Of a stretch of 64,000 bases of DNA, positions 1-9,288 are shown piece after piece. The stretch lies in contig NW_023501036.1 in NCBI RefSeq assembly GCF_014066305.1, positions 817,501 through 881,500 on the forward strand. The letters are read 5' to 3'. Source of the stretch: Letharia columbiana (lineage: Eukaryota; Ascomycota; Lecanoromycetes; Lecanorales; Parmeliaceae). Numbering within the stretch: position 1 is the stretch's first letter; each line of letters opens with the position of its first letter. The notes beneath the pieces were generated by a model. That model was not told the origin of the DNA and ran no database searches. It saw only the letters and a list, made by a program, of their open reading frames with translations. The translations under genes were made by a program, and so were the position numbers.

Positions 1-315
1 GTGCGGGCGTTAGCCATCGCTTCCCTGATACCAAAGGGGACCGACCGTACTCTCTTTCTCATTGCCGGAGTCCTCCTCTTGTGCTTGGTCTTCATCTAGA
101 GGCGGTAGAAGCGGAACCTGGACTTGGTAATTGCCATTGCGATCTTTGACTACAATGTCTGAGCTCTCGTCTTGAGAGCCTTCTTGCAGCGTTGTCGCGG
201 ATGTAGACGTTGAAGCGCTTGTTGGCCGCCTGCTGAGAGTGTGATGGAATAGACTTCGACAAACACTTGAAGTGCCAGTCGCTGCTGAGCGTGATGCTGT
301 CGACTTCGAAGCCAT
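1..315 (-). CDS. Unidentified protein, 5' exon only (gene runs off left edge)
   Basis: An ATG at 315 (complement) opens about 94 codons rich in Ser/Thr/Ala at the start and acidic later on (many D/E near residues 70-90). The apparent stop at 10-12 is probably intronic: a GTATCA donor lies at 31-26 and a perfect fungal branch point GCTAAC at 14-9, so the acceptor should fall beyond the edge. The basic, hydroxylated N-terminus could be a mitochondrial presequence, but that is a guess. The gene is divergent from RAI1, about 400 bp away. I do not recognise the family. Confidence 0.5.
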
Positions 316-715
316 CTTACTTGATTGTCCGACGTGGTACTTAGGTATTGAGGAACTATCAAACGAGCCTCAAATAGGGCTGAGCTAGTAGACGCCTGAG
401 ACGCGCAGAAGTGCTTAGTTGTGCTACTGAGTACTGATGTTATTCCCTTCTCAAGTTTCTACCAGAGTCACCTTATGAAAGGTGGGCTTTCAAAATAAGT
501 GGTAGAGTACCTGCAGCAGTCCAACCATTTTGACTACTGAACACCTAGAGCAACTATAATTAATAAGAGATTCTGGGGGCTCGAACAATTTTCTGGGCCT
601 TTTGCTGAACACTTATCATATATCTCGACTCGAACCCCTCGACTGTGGATGAAGGAAACTTATCACCCAACGAAATTGCCTGTCAATCTGACAAATCGCT
701 TGACCACCAACAACC
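316..715. other. Divergent intergenic region, left-edge gene / RAI1
   Basis: About 400 bp between two start codons pointing away from each other, so it presumably holds both promoters. No repeat, RNA gene or convincing control element was seen. Confidence 0.5.
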
Positions 716-2433
716 ATGAGCAACTTTGCTATTCAGCCCGTGAGCAGGTTCGCGGGTTCCAGCGCAGCAATTCGGAGGCCCAAAGTGCGTTGAATGTCTT
801 ACAATTAATGTACATGGCTGAAAGCATCTAAGGAAATTGCCTATTTTTCCTACGATGACGACCACGTCTTCCATTTGGATGAGCGGTCGCTGAGATACTA
901 TTATCCCCCAAACCTCGGAGTGGACCTTTCGAAAGGGTTTGATACCTTTCAACAGCTCGATGATACGGCAGACGATCATTTAGACGGTCTCCTTAAGACC
1001 ATAATAGATCTTGAACAACGGACTGGCACCAAATGCACTGCTGAAGTTGTGACATGGAGGTATGTTTACTCTAGAACAATCTTTCTTTTAGTCGGTACCA
1101 TAATTTGGGCCGCAAAGCCTAGAACTGTCTTTTAGTTCATGTCTCTGCCCAAAACATTACGCTGACTCCTACCATGCTGAAGAGGAATGATGACCAAGGT
1201 TCGAATGTGTTGGCTCGGTAATCCAGAACGCATTAAACATTGACAGATCATGGCGGCGCCCTTTGACAACATGAGCGGGTGAGACACTTGTCGTGGTCCA
1301 ATATGAAGGGCCTGGTCTGACTACCTAAAGTTTCGAGATGAACGCGACCAGATTCCAAGTGGGCAAGCCTAGGCAGCTGTAGCTTGAACTGTACTGGCTG
1401 ACTTTTTGGCTAATGAAGGACAGCATGTAAGTTGCCCAGAGCCAGGCGCTAGCAATGCTCTAGTACCAACCATTGCAGCTTCATCGAGGAGAACCACGAG
1501 CACAAGCTCGAATCGAGGAAGCAGCAGCACGCTCAGCCCTCGCGACGTGGTGCTCCTTCACAGGATCTCATGAGTTTTTGGGGTATGTTGGCCGCTTTCC
1601 CGAAGATCTTAGCTTGCTGATCTTCTGTCCTTGAAGGCTATAAGTTTGAAACTTTGTCATTGATTCCTGATCAGTGGGATTCGACTTCGCGAGAAGTCAT
1701 TGAAACCCGCGAAAACATGGTAGTAAATAATTACGCCCAATACTGCTCTGTGGTGAAAACCGGCATTGGCAAAGCAAGGATGCTCATCGGAGGCGAGGTT
1801 GATGCCTGTACGTTGCGTTATTTCCCAGGCCTACAGCCATCGTAACCACTTGCTTACAGCTGCTCAGTATGGGACTGCAAGCCGGACAACAGGGATGATC
1901 CCATCAACTGGGTAGAATTGAAGACCTCGGCAGAGATCGCAAACGACAAGGATACGCTCAAATACGAACGCAAACTACTAAAATTTTGGATACAGTCGTT
2001 CTTACTTGGAGTTCCCAAGATTATTGTGGGTTTCCGCAGTCAAAATGGGATCTTGCAAAGATTTGAAGAGCTAGAAACCAAGAACATTCCGGGAATGGTC
2101 AAACGAGGCAAAGGAATATGGGATGGTAATCTTTGCATCAACTTCACAGCCGCATTTCTCGACTGTGAGAGCTTTACGGCCTGCGATTTGGTACCAACTA
2201 ATGCTTGCTCAGGGCTAAAACAAACAATCACAACTGATGGTGTTTGGCGAATAAGGCGAAGGGAGAGGTCCCCAGTGATTGAGATATTCAGGAATGAGGA
2301 ATCCGGTTGTGGCGATATTCTCTCCCCAGAATTCATTGAATGGCGAAACAGTAGGGAAGCGAATGAGGCAGACGTAGAAGCAGCAAAAACCAGGCTGATA
2401 GAGTCAATCAACCAAGAGACCTGTCAATTATAG
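716..2433 (+). CDS. RAI1: RAI1/DXO-family decapping nuclease
   Basis: Nuclear partner of the 5'-3' exonuclease Rat1/Xrn2. Family members remove incomplete caps (pyrophosphohydrolase/decapping activity) and so police mRNA 5' ends. Ten exons (716-784, 833-1059, 1183-1198, 1247-1278, 1331-1358, 1419-1426, 1479-1582, 1637-1807, 1868-2164, 2213-2433) splice to 390 aa, the normal length. Family motifs are all present: GYKFE near residue 161, the metal-binding EVDA near 214, ELKT near 233, a Gln-containing helix near 255-265 and GFRSQ near 270. The start gives MSNFAIQP, the usual fungal N-terminus. Two micro-exons (16 and 8 nt) are needed to give the uninterrupted family sequence around GMMTK and the FIEEN segment. 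No damage seen. Confidence 0.93.
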
Positions 2434-3559
2434 CCATTGCTAGGTATTCTGTACTACAAGATACTGACAATGACAGGTTTTCCGGATGGCCGTATCACCG
2501 CTCGATCCAGGAGTGTCGAGCAGTCACGGAGTGTCAAGAAGGTTGGATACACACTCCGAGAGATCGTTCCCATCGTAAGAGACGGTACTTCGACGGTCTC
2601 AGTTAAATCACAATTATGTCAAACTGTAACCCAACCCATCCTTAAAAATCCCCTTGATGCAGTCAAACGTCAGTGCAAGATCCCATTGCAAAATAGCCCT
2701 TTCAGCTCTTTTACTTTTTGAAAGGGCTATTCTGCTTTTCCTTGGGCGGCATAAGAGTCGAATTTTCCGATCTTGCTCCATGTCACTGATCGGTGGAAAT
2801 GTATATGAGTGACCTGGCCTCGAATCTTGCAATCAGAAGCTGTCGTATTCAGTAGACATTTAGCCGATTAGTTCTGTCCACAAGAGGTATCTCTCAGCCA
2901 CCGTGAAGCGTAGAAACGAAGAGGATGTTGTCATTCCTCTTCAATTCGTACTGATCCTCGCCTTCTAGTTCCCAGTCGGCGTCGTTGATCAAAACGAGGA
3001 TTCCAGGCCGTCTTCACTCGTCAGCTCAACTAACTCTCACCCGCATCACTGCAAGACACGAATCCACTGACACTGTGCCGTCCATGACAAACATCTCTTT
3101 TCTTTTATCCGCCATCAGATTCTCGCACAGATATCGTACAAGGAAGGCCAGATTTGCTGATTGGCCATTCTCATCGGTGCTTGGTAGGGACACCAGGTGC
3201 TTTCGCTGATCCGAGAAAAGTGATTCAAGGCCACCTCTACGGTTGATTAAAAATGGTTAATTTGAGGGCAAGCTTTAGAGATCTAATGTGACTGACGTAA
3301 ACTCTACGATGACCGGGACCTTTGCTCCATCACACGACTTAGTATCCATCGCCGTAGGCGGAGTACAAATAGCACGACGTGTTGACCGTTCGACACTGAT
3401 GGGAAACATTTATATTTTACAAAGGTCGCAGCGGCCTTTTTTGCCTTCTATTGCTAAGCGCGGCAAGCGAGCGTCTGGAGATGTATCAAAGAGAAGAGCC
3501 AGTCATTCTGTGTCTTTTCGATAAGTATACACTTCCCCTTTTTTTCCTTTCGAAACCTA
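2434..3559. other. Intergenic region RAI1-ELP2
   Basis: 1.1 kb containing the 3' end of RAI1 and the promoter/leader of ELP2. Apart from the hairpin at 2692-2731 I see only short open frames without family resemblance. Confidence 0.5.
2692..2731. repeat. 13-bp perfect inverted repeat (hairpin)
   Basis: AATAGCCCTTTCA at 2692-2704 is exactly reverse-complemented at 2719-2731, with a 14-nt pyrimidine-rich loop. It lies about 260 bp beyond the RAI1 stop, so it could be a 3'UTR or termination-region stem-loop. Confidence 0.7.
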
Positions 3560-6084
3560 ATGGTGGACTGGACCACTGACTACCTTGCTGCTGGCGGTAA
3601 TCGCCATCCGTCGGCTGCTGATTGGGATCTGGCAAGTGGACTACTTGCCTTCGGCGCAGATAGGAATGTAGCAGTTTGGTCACCGTTGGTATGGTTGATC
3701 TCTAATCGGCAAATCAAAATTGCTCACTATGCAGACAGGATGATGGCTACCAAGGCGTCAAGGCATTGTTGCATGGTCACACCGATATCGTGAACGTAGT
3801 CAGATTCTTCCCAGCCCAGGAAGCATTTTCTCAAACAATACTTAGTGGTTCTGTAGACAAGACTATCCGGGTGTGGCAAGCTAAAACAGCATCTCCTACC
3901 GGATTTGATCTAGCAGCTACTTTAGAGGGCCATGAGAGCTCTATAAACTGCCTTGCAGTCTTCAAAGGAACAGATATCTTCGCTTCAGGATCTGCTGATG
4001 CAACAATCAGAATCTGGCGTATTGAAAGCCTAGGGTATGGAATGAGTGTGAAAAAACTGCAGACAATCCAAACAAAGCCCCGATTTTTTCCACTTGCACT
4101 GGCACTGCACTCGTTAGGTGCGGCAGAAGACCTCGTACTTGCTGCCGCCGGTACCAAGAGCATTGTGCAGATCTACGTGGCGTCGACCGATAGCCAATTT
4201 TTCCATCAAGTCACCCTGCCCGGCCATGAAGGCTGGATACGATCTTTGAGTATCACACAGGAGAGCGACGTGGCGGACAGCGATCTCCTTCTGGCGTCCG
4301 CAAGTCAAGACAAGTATATCAGGCTGTGGCGTATAATACAAGAGAGACCGAAAGACAATTTTGAAAGCGTATCAGCTTCCGGGAATCTCGAAAAATTCCT
4401 GTCTAACAAGGCACACAAACTCAAAACTTCACAGAATTCATACTCAGTCTCATTTGAGGCTTTACTCTTGGGTCACGAAGACTGGATATACACTATCTCC
4501 TGGCGTCTTGGTGAAGAGCGTCTTCAGCTGCTTTCTGCGTCTGCGGATAACTCTCTAGCAATCTGGGAATCCGAACAGAGTTCAGGAGTGTGGGTGTGTA
4601 CTACTCGACTGGGTGAGATAAGTGCGCAGAAAGGATCTACCACAGCAACTGGAAGTACGGGTGGCTTCTACATCGGCCTCTGGTCACCGAAAGGAGATAA
4701 GCTAATAAGCCTTGGACGGACGGGGAGTTGGAGGCTGTGGAACTACGTTTTGGACCAGGATCGCTGGCTGCAAGGAATTGGCATTAGTGGACACACAAAA
4801 GCGGTAGCGGACGTGGCCTGGTCGAAGGATGGCTCCTATCTCTTTTCCACTGGATCGGATCAGACTACACGACTGCATGCGGCGTGGAAGCGTGGAAGGA
4901 AATGTTCTTGGCATGAGATGGCAAGGCCACAAATTCACGGCTACTGCTTGAACTGCATAGATTCAAACGGTCAAATCGAGTTCATCTCTGGAGCTGATGA
5001 AAAGCTCCTTCGCGTATTCGAAGAACCTAGAGCGACAGCCGATCTACTTGACGTTCTGTGCGGTATCCACACCAACGTTGAGCAAACTTTGCCAGATGCT
5101 GCAAACATTCCGGTCCTGGGACTGTCGAACAAGGCAATTGAAAGTGCCGCAGATGAAGTGCCTAATACCAATGGGCATGCCGACGCAGAGAATCTAACAT
5201 CTACAGCACATGGCCAGACGCTCAACGAAGATCATCCACCTCTGGAGGATCAGCTGGCAAGACATACGCTCTGGCCAGAGAAAGAGAAGCTTTATGGACA
5301 CGGCTATGAGATTTCTGCTGTCGCATCCAGTCATGATGGCACGGTGGTTGCTACGTCTTGTCGAGCAAGCTCATTAGAACATGCAGTAATACGCCTTTAC
5401 ACGACCAAAGACTGGCGTGAGGTAAGGCCATCATTGACTGCTCATTCGCTAACGGTTACTGCTTTGTGCTTCTCAAGCGACGACCGGTATCTCATCAGCG
5501 TTGGCCGAGACAGGCAGTGGGCGGTATTCGAGAGAGATTGTGTCCGACCTGAAGAGTACTTGTTGAAGCATTCAAATCCCAAAGGCCATTCAAGGATGAT
5601 ACTTGATGCTTGTTGGGCTCCTCTAGAAGCTGGGAGGGTGTTCGCTACGGCTGGTAGAGACAGAACGGTCAAGATATGGAGTATAAGCGTAACGGGTACA
5701 GAATGCACGACAACGATAACAGCAGCTTCTTCTGTAACGGCGGTCGACATATCTTCTCGGTTTTCGCAAAACAACATGGTGATAGCAATTGGGACCGAGA
5801 CGGGTAACATCACTCTCCACATATTGAAGCTTCCTAATTGGACGGTGAAGCAAAAGTTCGAGCTTGATAACTCGTAAGCAACTTGTGGCATTTGCTGCGG
5901 CTGTTTCGACATTTTGAATAACAAATTGGACAGTCTACAACCCTCGAGATCGGTTACTCATCTTGCATGGCGACCCACCCTCAAGAATATTTCTGCGGAC
6001 GAGACAAATCAGGACAAACGGCAATTGGCAGTAGCAAGCGATGACAGCTCGTTGAGGCTCTTCTCGATGTCTGGATTTGCGTAG
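3560..6084 (+). CDS. ELP2: Elongator complex subunit 2 (WD40 protein)
   Basis: ELP2 is a double WD40 propeller scaffold of Elongator, which makes the cm5/mcm5 side chains on tRNA wobble uridine. Three exons (3560-3688, 3739-5873, 5934-6084) give 804 aa, near the yeast length. The N-terminus (DYLAAGGNRHP) and the following HGHTDIVNVVRFFP segment are family signatures, and repeated GH...WD-type blades (for example SGSVDKTIRVW, SASADNSLAIW, TAGRDRTVKIW) run through the protein. The last exon is needed to add the final blade (THLAWRP...LAVASDDSSLRLF); without it the frame stops early at 5875-5877. The gene is convergent with CAF16, with 91 bp between stops. Confidence 0.95.
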
Positions 6085-6175
6085 ATCAAATCTGGAAAAC
6101 TTCAATCAAAAATGCATTTTGCGCCGGAATTGGATGTTTAGGCATGTTGAAATTGCCTCCCAAGGGTATAGCAGC

Positions 6176-7088
6176 TCAGGTCCTCTTCTCATTCCCATAA
6201 CCACCTTTACCTTCCAGACTCTCGTAAGTCTTCCCCTCACTCGGTCGTCCTCCCCGTGGGCCTCTTTCTCTCAAATCATCTTTCAACCACTCCAGCACCA
6301 GTTCTCCCAATTGACTGTTCCCACTCTTTTTTATTCCACCAACGTTGAATTTCCCGACGCCACCCCATTCCTTGACTCTTCCAATGTGCATGTGCACTAG
6401 GTGCGTTGGCCAGTCGGCCAAATTGTCCAGGATATGCGTTGCATACACGATCGTGCAAGGCCTGCTCACCGTCTCCCTCTTCAAAAATCCCAGGAAATTA
6501 CTCCTACTCAACAGATCCAAGTCAACTGTGATCTCGTCCAGCAACAGCACCCGCCACGGCCTCAGAAGTCCCATGGCGAGCTGCACCCTTCTCCTTTCCC
6601 CATCACTGACAGCGTGCATCCGCCATGCCAGGTCAATGTCAAGAATTTCCACCAACTCGTCCCTTCGCTCGGTGTAGTAATCGCCGCCTACGGAGGCGAG
6701 GAGAGTGGGTACGTCAATATCGGTGCGTACAATGGGGTTGAGCACCCACTCGAGACCGAGATAGGTGACGCCTTCGAGGCCAGAGGTAAATGGATCGATT
6801 CCAGCGATGCTGACTGTGCCGGTTGGGGCCATCCGTTTGCCAGAGAGCAGGCGGAGTAGTGTTGTCTTACCAGCGCCATTCGCTAGAAGAGGTCAAAGAT
6901 CAGGTAAGAGACAGGATGAGGAGACAAGAGAAGGACCGTATACCGCCGATTAGTAATGTTCGACTGCCGGGCGGAAGGCTAAGAACTACGTCCCGGAGGC
7001 CAGAGGAACCATCTTGGAATGCATAGGAGAGCGACTTGACTTCTATGGAAGGCGCTTGCTCTTTCGGTATACCATTGTAGGTTCCCAT
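6176..7088 (-). CDS. CAF16: ABC ATPase of the CAF16 family
   Basis: A soluble single-domain ABC ATPase without membrane segments; the yeast protein is associated with the CCR4-NOT complex. Two exons (7088-6944, 6882-6176) joined across a 61-nt intron give 283 aa (yeast CAF16 is similar). The splice creates the Walker A loop GANGAGKTT near residue 48. The signature motif SDGERRRVQ is near 141, Walker B VLLLDE near 160 and the switch histidine (ATH) near 197. The start MGTYNGIP was preferred over an open extension farther upstream because family similarity begins there. Divergent from MOD5. Confidence 0.92.
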
Positions 7089-7602
7089 TGAATGAGATAG
7101 AGAGTCAATGGAGAAGATCTCAAGACACAGACACTCTGAATGATGAGTCAAGAATGTGGTATCCGCTGAAATCAAGAGAGAGAGCAATGTTTGGGGGGGG
7201 GCGTGGTGGTAAGTTTTGGAGTGAGGATGAGTCAAAATAAATGGCAGTCCCGCCAAGGTGGGCTACGAGAACATCAAGGGCTAAGTCAACAACGCGAGGA
7301 TTTGAAAACTTCCTTCTGCGCAATCAAATGTAGTTAATATTGAAATAAGCAACTTCGTAGCCAGAATAATCTTCTCAAAACGTCTTGTTGTCAGGTTCTC
7401 GTTGACAGTTCGAAGCGCCAGGACTGCCACTTATTTTGACCACCAGCCTAAGGGTTTGCCCTCATCGCTAGGACGCTGAGATAAGGAGCCAAATCCCTTT
7501 CGATGCCTCGATGCCTCGATACTCATTCTGTTTTCCACCACTGAATTGCCCTTGAGCACTTGACCAAGCCATGCTATTACTACCAGGATCTTCACCAACT
7601 CC
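7089..7602. other. Divergent promoter region CAF16/MOD5
   Basis: About 510 bp between divergent starts, including a G9 tract at about 7192-7200. No other element identified. Confidence 0.5.
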
Positions 7603-9014
7603 ATGCTACGAGCGACGCAACGGTGGATCACAATGTCGTCAGCTCTACCACGACCTCGTCTGGTCGCTGTAGTGGGAGCTACAGGCACAGGCAAATCTCA
7701 AGTCAGTCCTCCCCGCTGTGTTCTCATCTTTGATAATGAGTCATTTCTCAGCTTGCTGTATCATTAGCTCAACGATTCAATGGAGAGATTATCAACGGAG
7801 ATGCTCTGCAGATGTATGAGGGTTTGCCAATCACTACGAATAAGCTGCCATTAGAAGAGAGGAAAGGCGTACCACACCATCTACTGGGTTGTATCAAACT
7901 AGGGGAAGAACCGTGGACGGTCAAACAATTTGTAGAGCTAGCTACTGGTGTCATTAAAGAGATTCGATCAAGGGGACGGCTCCCTATTCTGGTTGGCGGA
8001 ACGCATTACTACACACAATCTCTTCTATTTAGCGATGCATTAGTCGAAGAGGAGGAGACAGGCGATGCTACACTTGAGAATCAGGCCCAGAAATGGCAAT
8101 TGCTCGATGCAAGCACAGAGGAGATGCTGAAGGAACTCCGGAAGCTGGACCCAGAAATGGCCATGCGATGGCACCCTAGTGACCGAAGGAAAATTAGGCG
8201 CAGTCTTGAGATATGGTTGAAAACCGGTAAGAGAGCCTCTGAAATATACGAGCAGCAGAAGACCCAAAGTCTTGATATCGAGTCTGGTGGGTGGGATAGG
8301 AGTGCTGTGCCAATCGGGTCTGATGCCTCAGCACAATCTCATGTCCGATACGACACGCTTATCTTTTGGGTTCATGCGCCCTCAGATTCGCTCAACTTGA
8401 GGCTGGAGCACCGTGTGGATAGCATGGTCTCGCATGGCTTGTTTGAAGAGGTCACTTCCATGCAAAACTTCCATCAGGATCAGGAACGGAAAGGTGATAG
8501 TATCGATCAGAGTCGTGGTATATGGGTTGCCATTGGTTTCAAAGAATTCCTGCCGTATATCCTGGACGGAAACCGCCCGGAGAAGCTGAGGCAGGAAGGC
8601 ATTGAGCGTACAAAAATCGCAACAAGACAATACGCCAAACGCCAAGTTCGGTGGATCAGGCTTCGGCTGCAGCGCGCTGTCAATGCCGCGGATCTCACGC
8701 ATAACATGTTCTTGCTCGATGCAACTGACTCTTTGCGGTGGTCGGAAGCTGTAGATGCAAAAGCTCAAGACATTACGGCAGCATTTATCAACAATTTTGC
8801 GCTCCCTAGGCCTGACTCGCTATCAGATGCTGCGATGAAATTGCTTGTATCACCTGAAGAGGAGGCTAAATCTGCAAGATACTGCGAGGCTTGTGACAAA
8901 ACGCTCATGTTCCATAGTCAATGGATCAATCACCTAAAGGGCAAAGGTCACCGTGCTTCAGTGAGGCCAAAGATTGACAGGAAAACATTGTACCCGAGGA
9001 ACAATGGTCGCTGA
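7603..9014 (+). CDS. MOD5: tRNA dimethylallyltransferase (isopentenyltransferase)
   Basis: Transfers dimethylallyl from DMAPP to N6 of A37 in tRNAs reading UNN codons. Two exons (7603 or 7633 to 7701, and 7752-9014) encode 453 or 443 aa. The P-loop GATGTGKS is at residues 15-22 of the shorter form and the intron follows it directly. The DMAPP/tRNA-binding core follows (NGDALQMY, GGTHYY). A C-terminal matrin-type zinc finger (C-x2-C-x12-H-x5-H, within the last 45 residues) marks the eukaryotic nuclear/cytosolic type. Two in-frame ATGs, ten codons apart, mirror the yeast gene, where alternative starts send the enzyme to mitochondria or cytosol/nucleus. The extra peptide MLRATQRWIT is basic and lacks acidic residues. 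Confidence 0.95.
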
Positions 9015-9288
9015 TAAGCGACGCACAACCCTCAATGGTCTCCTTCTCGCGTAAACAAAATGCAGCTTCTATGATTTATGCAGCTCGTCTACCTGAACGT
9101 TGTTAGGCACGGAAACGTGGCGGCTGGCAGCTGGGATGGACGTCTCAAGGAGTGCAGTGATCTTTGCTCGCTGATCCGGCACACCCGAAGCGCTGGTAGA
9201 CATGCAGTACCGACCGTCCTAAGCCCTTTATGCCTGGGGAAAGGTAGGAGTTCCAGGTTGCAACGTCGCCTCAATCCTGACTCCAACA

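Noticed and set aside
716..2433. RAI1 as a broken pseudogene (its pieces lie in different frames)
   Set aside because: All pieces are joined in phase by canonical introns once the two micro-exons are allowed.
2437..2721. 94-codon frame after RAI1
   Set aside because: Contains the 3' hairpin, starts right after the RAI1 stop and resembles no family; likely 3'UTR.
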